A stretch of 64,000 nucleotides of DNA from Polyangiaceae bacterium. GTDB taxonomy: Bacteria; Myxococcota_A; Polyangia; Polyangiales; Polyangiaceae. Below, in pieces: positions 18,916 to 26,991 of this stretch. Each line of letters opens with the position of its first letter. Within the stretch, counting starts at the first letter, position 1. The position numbers and the translations under genes are program-made. The notes beneath the pieces were generated by a model. The model did no database searches and was not told the origin of the DNA. It was given only the letters and a program-made list of their open reading frames with translations. The stretch is from the NCBI GenBank assembly GCA_020633235.1, contig JACKEA010000002.1, forward strand, positions 806,001 to 870,000. The letters run 5' to 3'.

Positions 18916-19419
18916 TCACGCCGCCCGCCGGATCCCGGAGCGGGCACGACGACGCCGCGCGGGCACGGCGCGGCGCTGGCGGGCGCGCTCGTCCGCTTCG
19001 AGCTCGAGCACGAGGTCGAGAGCCAAGGCCTGCACGCGGGCGAGAGCGCGGGGCGAAGTGCAGGGCGGGGTCATCGCCACCGAGAGCGAGAAGCCCGACG
19101 GCGTGGTCACGGGCACCACGGACGCGGTGCTGGCGGGCAGCAGCGCGCGCAACAGCGACGGCACGCGGCGGAGCGACGTGACGCACACCTCTTGCAGCCA
19201 GAGCTCGAGCAGCACTTCTTCTTCTCCGTCCGGCAAGGGCGCATGGCCGACGATGGTGCTGCGGGCCTCGTCGCCGATGACGTCGACCACGGAGACGACG
19301 GCGGTCTCCGTCAGCGTCAATACTTCCAGCGCGAAGCGCTCGAGGCGCCGCTCGGCGCGCTCGACCACCGGCGGTGGGATGGTGCTCTCGGTCAGATCGA
19401 AGGGTGCGTCCAGGTCCAC
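18916..19419 (-). CDS. hypothetical protein with basic tail
   Basis: About 167 residues from the GTG at 19419; a TTG 45 nt upstream (19464) is an alternative that adds a Cys-containing stretch. The first 130 residues alternate beta strands and helices (VLTLTETAVVSVVDVIGDEA; VLLELWLQEVCVTSLRRVPS). The C-terminus is a long helix ending in an Arg-rich cluster, RRRRARSGIRR, which could bind nucleic acid or membrane phosphate. No family is recognised. It follows the metallophosphoesterase stop by about 60 nt. Confidence 0.5.
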   Translation of the reverse strand: MDLDAPFDLTESTIPPPVVERAERRLERFALEVLTLTETAVVSVVDVIGDEARSTIVGHAPLPDGEEEVLLELWLQEVCVTSLRRVPSLLRALLPASTASVVPVTTPSGFSLSVAMTPPCTSPRALARVQALALDLVLELEADERARQRRAVPARRRRARSGIRRAA

Positions 19420-19482
19420 GGTGTCCCCACGCGATCCACAGCAGAGCCGGGAGCGCGGGGCCAAGTTCGCGGCAGTCCGGCC

Positions 19483-20523
19483 TCAGGGCGGGTCCAAGAG
19501 CATGCCGCCGTCCATCCGCGTTCCGCCGGAGATTTCCTTGCCCGGCGCGCCGTTGATGGGCTTTTCGTGCCACCACTGAAATTCGTGGAGGCCGTAGTGC
19601 CAGGAGGCCACCCGGAGGCGAGCGTCGCTCACCCGGACCACGGCGAAGCTGTGCCGCAGGTGCTTGGCGGCGCCCACGTTGTAGATGTCGTGCCCCGCCC
19701 AGCGATAGCGGCCGGACGCGTGATAGTGCCCGTGGAAGATGGCGATCACGTTGTGCCCCTCGAGGGCGCGCGCCAAGCGCTCGCGGTAGTCGCCGCGACC
19801 GAACCAGTTGTCGTCCGAGAACGGGCCCCGGAGCGGGAAGTGGAAGTAGAGGATGACGGGACGCTCCCCGCCGACGGCGCTCAGGTCCTTTGCCAGCCAG
19901 CGGAGCCCGGCGTCGTCCGGTGCTTCTCCCAGACACACCAGGTGCACGTCGTCCCAGTCGAAGGCGTAGCGCATGCCTCCGTGACGCTCGCGCACGCGAT
20001 CCAACACGTACCAGCTGTGGTGCTTGTCGTGATTGCCGAAGGCTTCGAACACCGGGTAGTGCACCAGGCCGTCGTCCCCGTTCAGGCCGTAGTACTGGAC
20101 GAAGTACCGCCACTGCCAAGGGTCGCCGTTCTCCGTGAGATCTCCCGTGATCAGCAGGCCGCGGGGCCTTTCAATGGTGCCCCCCAGCCGCTGGGGCCAG
20201 GGGCGACCGGGCATTCTGTTCATGTCGCGGATGGCCCGCGCGTTGACGGCTTCGGTGCCCTTCGGGTCCTTCACCGGGTCGTGCAGCGCGCCCAGCAGGT
20301 CCCGCTCCGAGGAGCCGAAGCCGAAGTGCGTGTCGGAGGCGACGAGAAATGTCACGTCCGTACCGCCCAGGCGCTTGTCGCGCCGCGCCGGCGGGTGCGT
20401 CGTGGCCGCCGTGGAGCGCGCGCTGGCCACCGCCGGCGGCAGAACGCCGCGGCTCTGGCGCCACCACCAGGCCCCGCCCACCAGGGCGATGAGCACGAGA
20501 GCAACGACGACCGCGCGGCGCAC
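19483..20523 (-). CDS. membrane-anchored metallophosphoesterase
   Basis: A 346-residue calcineurin-like phosphoesterase with an N-terminal membrane anchor or signal (residues 3-20). The dinuclear metal motifs are complete: VASDTHFGFG, LLITGDLTENGD, FGNHDKHHSWY, LYFHFPLRG and FHGHYHASG. The middle section with a Trp-rich WQWRYFVQYYGLNG block resembles phosphatases acting on phospholipid head groups or phospholipase-like substrates, but the substrate is open. It is a different subfamily from the lipoprotein phosphoesterase at 4774-6294, whose first metal motif is DLQ rather than DTH. Confidence 0.88.
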   Translation of the reverse strand: MRRAVVVALVLIALVGGAWWWRQSRGVLPPAVASARSTAATTHPPARRDKRLGGTDVTFLVASDTHFGFGSSERDLLGALHDPVKDPKGTEAVNARAIRDMNRMPGRPWPQRLGGTIERPRGLLITGDLTENGDPWQWRYFVQYYGLNGDDGLVHYPVFEAFGNHDKHHSWYVLDRVRERHGGMRYAFDWDDVHLVCLGEAPDDAGLRWLAKDLSAVGGERPVILYFHFPLRGPFSDDNWFGRGDYRERLARALEGHNVIAIFHGHYHASGRYRWAGHDIYNVGAAKHLRHSFAVVRVSDARLRVASWHYGLHEFQWWHEKPINGAPGKEISGGTRMDGGMLLDPP

Positions 20524-20636
20524 GCCGGAAGTGTAGAGCGGGAAGCGCGTCGCCGCTCGTGCTGGCCTTCAGGCACCATGCCGGGTGGGATCGCGCGCGT
20601 TCTCTCGCCCCCCAACGCCGCCGCTGCCCCTGTAGT

Positions 20637-20653
20637 TTCCGCGGCGGACCAAC
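20637..20653 (-). repeat. gene-3'-end box (copy 6)
   Basis: Minus-strand GTTGGTCCGCCGCGGAA, identical in core to the box at 10111. It lies 15 nt beyond the stop of the MORN-like lipoprotein gene, in its sense direction. Confidence 0.65.
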
Positions 20654-20668
20654 CCAATCTGAAAAGGC

Positions 20669-21163
20669 CTACTGCCCGCCGAGGTCTTCGGTCTTGGTGG
20701 GGTGACCGTCTTCGTCCCAATGGCGCCACACACCGATGGGCTTGCCGTCGCGGTACTCGCCTTCGGACTCGCGGCGGCCGTTGGAGTAGAAGAACGTCGC
20801 AGGGCCATGCGGTGTACCGTCCGGGCGCGTGCACAGGATGACGGGCTCGTCCTCGTCGAGGGCGGCGCCTTCGGGGCACGCGGCGTCTCCGGCTCGCCAC
20901 CAGTCGTTGGCCTCGGGCGCCGCTGCTGCGGCAGCCACGGGCGGCGAGCCTTGGGGAAACTCGTCGCAGGTGCCGGTGGCGCTGTTGCAGTAGCGCCCGG
21001 GCGGGCACGCCGCCCAGCAGCCGCCGGTGGTGGCGCGGTACACGCCTGCGGCGGCCACGGCGGCGCCCGTGGCGATGGCCGCGTCGCGGGTGCGGTTCGG
21101 GCGGCTACCGCAGGCGGCGGCCACGGCCGAGCAGGCCAGGAGGAGAGCAACACGCCGGAACAT
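20669..21163 (-). CDS. lipoprotein with MORN-type C-terminus
   Basis: A 164-residue lipoprotein with signal ACSAVAAAC. After an Ala-rich segment comes a small Cys-rich knot, GGCWAACPPGRYCNSATGTC. The C-terminal 60 residues have MORN/toxin-antitoxin-like repeats, DGTPHGPATFFYSNGRRESE and GEYRDGKPIGVWRHWDEDG. Such repeats generally mediate surface or membrane contacts. The gene stands alone between the metallophosphoesterase and the divergent desaturase. Function unknown. Confidence 0.75.
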   Translation of the reverse strand: MFRRVALLLACSAVAAACGSRPNRTRDAAIATGAAVAAAGVYRATTGGCWAACPPGRYCNSATGTCDEFPQGSPPVAAAAAAPEANDWWRAGDAACPEGAALDEDEPVILCTRPDGTPHGPATFFYSNGRRESEGEYRDGKPIGVWRHWDEDGHPTKTEDLGGQ

Positions 21164-21345
21164 CGCGCTCTTCGCGAGAATAGCACCCGCTCGCTGGGCG
21201 CTCGCCAGAGGTGACGGAGATCAAGTAGCCCCGGGAAAATTCGCAGATCTGGCGGATCGCGCTACCCCTCTGGGCACTCAGACGATTGACGCCGCGGCCG
21301 GTGAACGGCAATTGCGGATGGACCGTTCCCGAACACCGAGGACCC

Positions 21346-22311
21346 ATGCTCCCCAAACACCCCGCCGACTACCGCACGCTGCTCTGGACCCTCATCCTGA
21401 CGCCGGGCCTCGTGGTCGCCCACTACGTCCGTCCGGATCTGCGCTGGGTGCTGTTCCCCTTCAGCATGTACTTCGCAGTGAGCTGTGCCGTCATCGCGCA
21501 CAACCACATGCACCGCCCCACGCTGAAGACCAAGAAGGCCAACCAGCTCTTCTCGCACTGGATCTCGGTGTTCTACGGCTACCCGGTGTTCGCCTGGACG
21601 CCGACCCACAACCTGAACCACCACAAGTACATCAACAAGCACGGGGACGCGACGATCACCTGGCGCATCACCAACAAGCACAACGTGTTGGTGGCCAGCA
21701 CGTATTTCTTCGTCTCGGCGTACTACCAAGGGTTCTGGATCAAGGACTTCATCCGCCAGGCCAAGGAGAGAAACCCCGCGCTCTACCGCCGAATCATCAC
21801 GCAGTACGTGGTGACCTACGGTAGCCACGTGGCCATGGCCGGCCTCGCCATTGGCATCTACGGCGTCGCCGAAGGGCTCAAGACCTACGTGTTCGGTCTG
21901 GGCATCCCGGCGTTCTTCGCGCTGTGGACGGTGATGCTCTTCAACTACTCCCAGCACGTGCACACGGATCCGTGGTCCGAGCACAACCACTCCCGGAACT
22001 TCACCGGAAAGTTCTTGAACTTCTTGTTGTTCGGCAACGGCTACCACACCGTGCACCACAACCAGGCGAACCTGCACTGGGCGGATGCCGCGGCGGCCCA
22101 CGACAAGATCAAGGACAAGATCGATCCGCGGCTGAATCACCGCAGCATGTGGTGGTTCTTCTTCCAGCAGCACTTCCTGGCGCTGTTCATCCCCAGCCTG
22201 GGCACGGTGCAGGTGGGCCGGGCGCCTTTCGATTGTCCCGAAGAGGACCGCCAAGCGGATGCTCCCGAGCTGGTGGACGTCCAGGCCGCCACGGCAGGCG
22301 GGCAGATCTGA
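21346..22311 (+). CDS. membrane fatty-acid desaturase
   Basis: Integral-membrane di-iron desaturase of 321 residues from the ATG at 21346; a GTG/ATG-type upstream extension is possible but lacks hydrophobic character. Histidine boxes are AHNHMH (52-56), THNLNHH (88-93) and, near residue 230, GYHTVHHNQANLHW. They are set among hydrophobic spans, as in acyl-CoA/acyl-lipid desaturases. It inserts a double bond into acyl chains using electrons from an unknown donor. The fatty-acid 2-hydroxylase-like gene starts 2 nt after its stop, so both act on the same lipid pool. Confidence 0.88.
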   Translation: MLPKHPADYRTLLWTLILTPGLVVAHYVRPDLRWVLFPFSMYFAVSCAVIAHNHMHRPTLKTKKANQLFSHWISVFYGYPVFAWTPTHNLNHHKYINKHGDATITWRITNKHNVLVASTYFFVSAYYQGFWIKDFIRQAKERNPALYRRIITQYVVTYGSHVAMAGLAIGIYGVAEGLKTYVFGLGIPAFFALWTVMLFNYSQHVHTDPWSEHNHSRNFTGKFLNFLLFGNGYHTVHHNQANLHWADAAAAHDKIKDKIDPRLNHRSMWWFFFQQHFLALFIPSLGTVQVGRAPFDCPEEDRQADAPELVDVQAATAGGQI

Positions 22312-22313
22312 AC

Positions 22314-23102
22314 ATGGCTCTGTTCGAATTCACTGACGAATTCAACGAGACCGTGGAGCGCTGGGACGGCACCATCGGCGCCCCCAGCCCGGAGAACCGC
22401 AAGATCAACCGCATCCGCGTGTACAAGAACCCGTTCGTGGAGCACGTGCTCGCGAGCTCGCACCCCATCATGCCCGGGGTGTGGTTCGGCTGGGCCGTGG
22501 TCTACGGCGCCGTGCTCGCGCTCTCCTCCGAGCCCGGCCGCCTCGGACGCATCGGCCTGTTCGCCGCGGGCGTCCTGGGCTTCACGCTGCTGGAATACCT
22601 GCTGCACCGGTTCGCGTTCCATTGGGACCCGGGCAACGACCCCAAGGCGCGCGTCCGCTTGTTCCTGATGCACGGCCTGCATCACGAGTTCCCGAACGAC
22701 CGCCTGCGCCTGGTGGCCCCGCCGCTCATGAGCTGGCCCATCGGCGTGGTGCTGTTCACGGTGGACTGGCTCCTCTTGCCCCACACCCAAGCGTTCATCC
22801 TGTTCGGCGGCACCTGCGCCGGATACCTGTTCTACGACTGGACGCACTACTACACGCACCACTTCCGGAACCCGAAGACGCGCGTTGGCAAGCTCCTGCG
22901 CCGCGCCCACGCGGTGCACCACTTCAAGCTCTTCAACTTGAACATGGGCATCAGCTCCCCGCTGTGGGACTGGGCCTTCGGCACCTTCGCCTGGTCGGAA
23001 GAGACCATGCGCGCCGCCCTCAAAGAGACGAAGAAGCTCGAAGCCGAAAGCGACGAAGCCGAACGCCGCGCCCGCCGCACCGTCGAGCGCCGCGCAACGT
23101 AG
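22314..23102 (+). CDS. fatty-acid 2-hydroxylase-like enzyme
   Basis: A 262-residue membrane di-iron hydroxylase of the sterol desaturase/fatty-acid hydroxylase superfamily. The histidine pattern HRFAFHWD, FLMHGLHHEFPND, HYYTHH and HAVHHF matches the Scs7/FA2H catalytic domain, but the N-terminal cytochrome b5 domain of the yeast and animal enzymes is missing. Expected reaction: 2-hydroxylation of an acyl chain, commonly for sphingolipids or hydroxy fatty acids, both reported in myxobacteria. It starts 2 nt after the desaturase stop and has a charged, Glu/Arg-rich C-terminal helix. Confidence 0.88.
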   Translation: MALFEFTDEFNETVERWDGTIGAPSPENRKINRIRVYKNPFVEHVLASSHPIMPGVWFGWAVVYGAVLALSSEPGRLGRIGLFAAGVLGFTLLEYLLHRFAFHWDPGNDPKARVRLFLMHGLHHEFPNDRLRLVAPPLMSWPIGVVLFTVDWLLLPHTQAFILFGGTCAGYLFYDWTHYYTHHFRNPKTRVGKLLRRAHAVHHFKLFNLNMGISSPLWDWAFGTFAWSEETMRAALKETKKLEAESDEAERRARRTVERRAT

Positions 23103-23119
23103 TCGTTCTTGCATCTGGA

Positions 23120-23146
23120 TGTCGGGGCGGCGCGAGCCCCGTCGCG
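23120..23146 (+). repeat. gene-3'-end hairpin box (copy 7)
   Basis: TGTCGGGGCGGCGCGAGCCC then CGTCGCG, 17 nt past the hydroxylase stop in the sense direction. It is closest to the copy at 18370. It also falls in the leader of the following Uma2-like gene. Confidence 0.65.
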
Positions 23147-23180
23147 TCGCCCTGCGAAACCGTGTGCTACGCTTTCTCGC

Positions 23181-23753
23181 GTGAGCCAGCTCGCACGGCA
23201 GCGCTACACGTTCCGCCAGTACGTGGATCTCGAGCAACTCAGCCCTGTAAAGCATGAGTTCTTGAACGGCGAGGTGTGGGCGATGGCGGGAGGCACCCCG
23301 GACCACTCCGCCATCGCGGTGAACATCGCTGCGCTGTTGAGCACACAGCTGCGCGGTCGACCGTGTCGCGTGTTCAACTCGGATCTGCGGATTCGGGTCG
23401 AGGCGACAGGGCTCGGTACGTATCCGGACGTCTCCGTCGTCTGCGACAGCCTGCAGCGAGATCCGGAAGACCCCACCGGGACGACCATCGTGAACCCCAC
23501 GCTCCTCGTCGAAGTGTTGAGCCCGTCGACCGAGGACTACGACCAGGGAGAGAAGCTTTTGAACTACAAGCAGGTCCCCTCCCTCATGGAAATTGCCCTC
23601 GTCGCCCACGACGCCCAACGAATCGACGTCTGGCGCAGAGAAGGTGCCTCCTGGTCACGAACGACCTTTGAAGGAGCCGCGGAGGCAGAGCTCAGCGCTC
23701 TTGGCGTCGTCCTCCCGCTGCAAGAAGTGTTTCGCAATCCGCTTGAAGAGTAG
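23181..23753 (+). CDS. Uma2-family (DUF820) protein
   Basis: A 190-residue Uma2/DUF820 protein with a PD-(D/E)XK nuclease-like fold. The GTG at 23181 gives VSQLARQRYTFRQYVDLEQL; an upstream frame extension is non-coding in character. Conserved family marks are KHEFLNGEVWAM, HSAIAVNIAALL, YPDVSVVCD and the core VNPTLLVEVLSPSTEDYD followed by KLLNYKQVPS. The acidic and lysine positions (PDV, EV, YK) of the predicted nuclease site are present. The family is abundant in cyanobacteria, actinobacteria and myxobacteria, and its biological role is poorly understood. Confidence 0.85.
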   Translation: MSQLARQRYTFRQYVDLEQLSPVKHEFLNGEVWAMAGGTPDHSAIAVNIAALLSTQLRGRPCRVFNSDLRIRVEATGLGTYPDVSVVCDSLQRDPEDPTGTTIVNPTLLVEVLSPSTEDYDQGEKLLNYKQVPSLMEIALVAHDAQRIDVWRREGASWSRTTFEGAAEAELSALGVVLPLQEVFRNPLEE

Positions 23754-23841
23754 GCGGGCGAGGCCCAGCCCCACCATCCGGACGTCAAGGCGCGCGCGGT
23801 CGCCGCGCCTGACCGGCAGTAGCCGCGACAACACCTGACGC

Positions 23842-23982
23842 TGTCCGAAAAGCGGACGTCGGAGGGGGGTACCGCGAGGGCGCGGCCTCAAATGTCCGCT
23901 TTTCGACCTGGGGCGGACCGCGAGCTCGCCCCGCCGGCGAGTGGGCCCCCGGAACGGGAGGTTCCCGCGGCGGACCAACAAA
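23842..23982 (+). repeat. palindromic element C, rearranged relative of A/B
   Basis: Contains the arm TGTCCGAAAAGCGGAC (23842-23857) and its complement TGTCCGCTTTTCGAC (23893-23907) around a diverged 35-nt spacer that still has GCGGCCTC. It then has a GGAAC/GGTTCC-type hairpin and the box CGGCGGACCAACAAA (to 23982). Relative to copies A and B, the palindromic core is flipped with respect to the box. It occupies most of the 265-nt gap upstream of selB; I see nothing else in that gap. Confidence 0.85.
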
Positions 23983-24018
23983 TGCAGGGAGGTGGATGCT
24001 ATCGTTTGCGTCCTTTTC

Positions 24019-25965
24019 ATGGCGACGGCTGATGCACGCGTGGTGTTTGCGACTGCCGGTCACGTGGACCACGGCAAGACGACGCTGATCCGTGCGCTCA
24101 CGGGCACCGACACGGACCGGCTGCCGGACGAGAAGCGACGCGGGATCAGCATCGAGCTGGGCTTCGCGGAGCTTCCGGAGACGGGCATCAGCTTCATCGA
24201 CGTGCCGGGACACAAGAAGCTGGTGCACGCGATGATCGCCGGCGTGGGTGGGGTGGACGGCGTGCTCCTGGTGGTGGCGGCGGACGACGCGGTGATGCCG
24301 CAGACCCGGGAGCACCTGTGGGTGTGTGCGCTGCTCGGGATCCGGCGCTTCGTGGTGGCGCTGTCGAAGGCGGACCTGGTCGACGCCGAGACCCTGGAGC
24401 TGGCCGAAGCGGACATCCGCTCTACGCTGGAGAGCATGGGGCTCGAGACGCTGGCGGTGGTGCCCACCTCGGCCACGGACGGGCGCGGGGTGGAGGAGCT
24501 TCGGGCGGAGCTCTGCCGCATGGCGGCGGGGGTGACGCCGGCGGCGGAGAGCGCGCGGCTGTGGCTGCCCATCGACCGCGTGTTCTCGGTGCGGGGCGCC
24601 GGCACCGTGGTCACGGGTACGCTGACCCGCGGCACGCTGCACGCGGGCGACGCGCTGTGGGTCGTGGGGGAAAGCGGGCGGCAAGAGACGGCCTGTCGCG
24701 GCCTCGAGGTGCACGGCGAAGGCCGGAGCGAGGTGCGCGCGCCGAGCCGCGTCGCGGTGAACCTGGCGCGGGTCGACGTGGCGGACGTGCACCGCGGGGA
24801 CGTGATCAGCGCGGACGCCGAGCTGCCCTCGAGCAAGCGGCTCGACGTCGCGCTCACGCCGCTGCCGGGCACGTCCCTGCGCGATGGCACGTCCGTGCTC
24901 GTGTACGTCGGCACCACGCGGCGCACGGCGCGCCTCACGCACATCGGCGAGGGCGTCGCGCACCTCGCGCTGGACGCACCGCTGCCCTGCCAAGGGCGCG
25001 TCGGCTACGTGCTGCGCGGCTTTCGCTCGACGCGGGATCACGGCGCCGTGCTGGGCGGCGGTCGCGTGATCGATGCGGCGGCGCCGCCCCTGCCCCGCCG
25101 GCGCGATGCGGCCAAGTGGGAGCTGCGCGCGAAGACGCTCACGGAGCTCGCCAGCGGGGATTGGCTCGCCGCCCTGGGCGGCCTGCTCGCACTTTCGGCA
25201 CCCCGGGCGCTGGACAGCGTGGACGCCGAGCGGCGCTTCGGCATCGAGCCCGGAGAGATTGCGCGCGCCCTCGGCGGCAAGCGCCGCAAGGGCCCGGCGG
25301 ACACGCTGGTGCTGCCCGGCGGCACCGAGTTCACGCATCCCGAAAACCTCGAGCGGCGCATCACGGAGCTCACCCGCTTGCTGGCAGAGTACCACGCGGA
25401 GCGCCCTCACGAGGCGGGCCTGTCGCTGGAGACGGCGCGCGCGGTGCTCGCCAAGAAGTGCGGCCGCGCCCTGGCGGAGCTGGCGGTGGAGCGCGCGGCC
25501 AAGAGCGGCCGCGTGCGCGTGGACCACGGCGTGGTGTGCTTGCCCGAGTTCGCGGAGACCGCGGGACCGGCGGCCAAGCAAGCCGCGGAAGCGCTGCTCA
25601 CACTGCTCGACGAGATCGCCCTGGAAGGCGCCGTGGAGGCGTTCCTGATCAAGAAGACGGGGGAGAGCCCGGAGCGCGTGCGCGCGGCGCTCTCCAAGCT
25701 GCAAGGCGAGGGACGCGCGCGGCGGCTGTCCACGCTGTGGTTCTCGGAGGCGCAGCTGGAGCGGGTGCGCGCGAAGGTCCACGGCTTCTTTGCGGAGCAC
25801 TCGGAAATGAGCGTCCCCGAGTTCAAGGACCTGGCAGGCGTCAGCCGCAAGCAGGCCATCCCGCTCCTGGAACAGCTCGATCGCGAGGGCACTACCCGGC
25901 GCCAGGGGGATCTGCGGATCGCCGGCAAGCCCGCGGATCTTGTTGCGGGCGGCGGGCCACGCTAA
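24019..25965 (+). CDS. selB: selenocysteine-specific elongation factor SelB
   Basis: A 648-residue GTPase that delivers Sec-tRNA-Sec to recoded UGA codons. The EF-Tu-like G domain begins at once with the P-loop AGHVDHGKTTLIRALTG (14-21 core). It continues with GISIELGFAELP, DVPGHKKLVHAMIAG and SKADL, the SelB-type versions of the G motifs. Domains II/III include GAGTVVTGT. After about residue 380 come the winged-helix repeats of SelB that bind the SECIS hairpin (FAETAGPAAKQAAEALLTLL; MSVPEFKDLAGVSRKQAIPL). The ATG at 24019 excludes a non-conserved upstream extension that overlaps repeat C. It heads an apparent operon with two epimerase-like genes. Confidence 0.97.
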   Translation: MATADARVVFATAGHVDHGKTTLIRALTGTDTDRLPDEKRRGISIELGFAELPETGISFIDVPGHKKLVHAMIAGVGGVDGVLLVVAADDAVMPQTREHLWVCALLGIRRFVVALSKADLVDAETLELAEADIRSTLESMGLETLAVVPTSATDGRGVEELRAELCRMAAGVTPAAESARLWLPIDRVFSVRGAGTVVTGTLTRGTLHAGDALWVVGESGRQETACRGLEVHGEGRSEVRAPSRVAVNLARVDVADVHRGDVISADAELPSSKRLDVALTPLPGTSLRDGTSVLVYVGTTRRTARLTHIGEGVAHLALDAPLPCQGRVGYVLRGFRSTRDHGAVLGGGRVIDAAAPPLPRRRDAAKWELRAKTLTELASGDWLAALGGLLALSAPRALDSVDAERRFGIEPGEIARALGGKRRKGPADTLVLPGGTEFTHPENLERRITELTRLLAEYHAERPHEAGLSLETARAVLAKKCGRALAELAVERAAKSGRVRVDHGVVCLPEFAETAGPAAKQAAEALLTLLDEIALEGAVEAFLIKKTGESPERVRAALSKLQGEGRARRLSTLWFSEAQLERVRAKVHGFFAEHSEMSVPEFKDLAGVSRKQAIPLLEQLDREGTTRRQGDLRIAGKPADLVAGGGPR

Positions 25966-25974
25966 TCGGCCCCC

Positions 25975-26991
25975 ATGGCAGATCCCCGCGTGCTGGTGAC
26001 CGGCGCCCCCGGCTGGCTCGGAACCCGGCTGGTGCGTGCGCTTTCGCAGGGCTTTTCGGGGGGACCGGTGAAGCAAGAGCCGGAAGCGGTGCGGGTGCTG
26101 TCGGCGCCCAACGTGGACTTGTCCCCCGTGCAGCTCGAGGGCGTGGAAGCGCACAGCGTGGATCTCACGAACCCCGTGCTCTCGGACGAGCTCTTCACCG
26201 GCATCGACACGGTGTTCCACTGCGCCGGCGTGGTGCATCCCCACCGCGTGGAAGATCTCTACAAGCTGAACGTGGATGGCACGCGCCGACTGCTGAACGC
26301 GGCGGTGCGGGCCAAGGTGCGGCGCTTCGTGTTCGTCAGCTCGAACTCCCCCGCCGGGCTCAACGTGGATCCCGCGCGGCTCATGAAGGAAGACGATCCG
26401 CCGCGGCCGTACCTGAACTACGGCCTGTCCAAGCTGCAGAGCGAGTGGCTGGTGCTCGACGCCCACCGCGCCGGCCGCATCGAAGGGGTGATCCTGCGGC
26501 CCTGTTGGTTCTACGGGCCGGACCAGCCGCACCGGCAAACGCGCTTCTTCAAGATGATCCAGGGCGGCCACCCGATCGTGTTCGGTCGCGGCGACAACCT
26601 GCGCAGCATGAGCTACGTGGACAACACCGTGCAGGGCATGCTGCTGGCCCGCAGCGTGGAGCGCGCCGCGGGGGAAACCTACTGGATCGCCGACAAGCGC
26701 CCGTACTCCTTCATCGAGATCCTGGAGACCGTGGGGCGCATCTTGAACGTGAGCATCCGCCCGCGCTATTTGCCGCGCTTCGGCTGTGACGTCGCGCGCC
26801 TGGTGGATTCCCTGGTGCAGATGACGGGGCTCTACTGGCAGGACGTGCACGTGGCCGGGGAGCTGGCGGCGTCCATCGCCGTGAGCATCGAGAAGGCCGA
26901 ACAGGAGCTGGGCTACGCCCCGGAGGTCGAGCTGGAAGAAGGCATGCGGCGTAGCATCGAGTGGTGCCGCGCGCAGGGCATCGACCTCTGA
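25975..26991 (+). CDS. NAD(P)-dependent epimerase / 3-beta-HSD-like protein
   Basis: A 338-residue extended short-chain dehydrogenase. The N-terminal VLVTGAPGWLGTRLVRAL is the nucleotide-binding glycine motif. VFVSSNSPAG and YGLSKLQSE provide the Ser and YxxxK catalytic positions, with RPCWFYGPDQPHRQTRFF following as in epimerases and 3-beta-hydroxysteroid dehydrogenases. It starts 9 nt after selB and its TGA overlaps the next ATG by one base. The C-terminal region (YWQDVHVAGELAASIAVS) is not diagnostic. Likely substrate: a nucleotide sugar or a lipid-linked or sterol-like alcohol. Confidence 0.85.
   Translation: MADPRVLVTGAPGWLGTRLVRALSQGFSGGPVKQEPEAVRVLSAPNVDLSPVQLEGVEAHSVDLTNPVLSDELFTGIDTVFHCAGVVHPHRVEDLYKLNVDGTRRLLNAAVRAKVRRFVFVSSNSPAGLNVDPARLMKEDDPPRPYLNYGLSKLQSEWLVLDAHRAGRIEGVILRPCWFYGPDQPHRQTRFFKMIQGGHPIVFGRGDNLRSMSYVDNTVQGMLLARSVERAAGETYWIADKRPYSFIEILETVGRILNVSIRPRYLPRFGCDVARLVDSLVQMTGLYWQDVHVAGELAASIAVSIEKAEQELGYAPEVELEEGMRRSIEWCRAQGIDL

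Noticed and set aside
23785..26850. Very long open frame on the minus strand antisense to selB and the first epimerase gene
   Set aside because: It mirrors the codon phase of the true genes; GC-rich genes open such frames. The sense frame has complete SelB motifs, while the antisense product is His/Arg/Ala-rich without domains.
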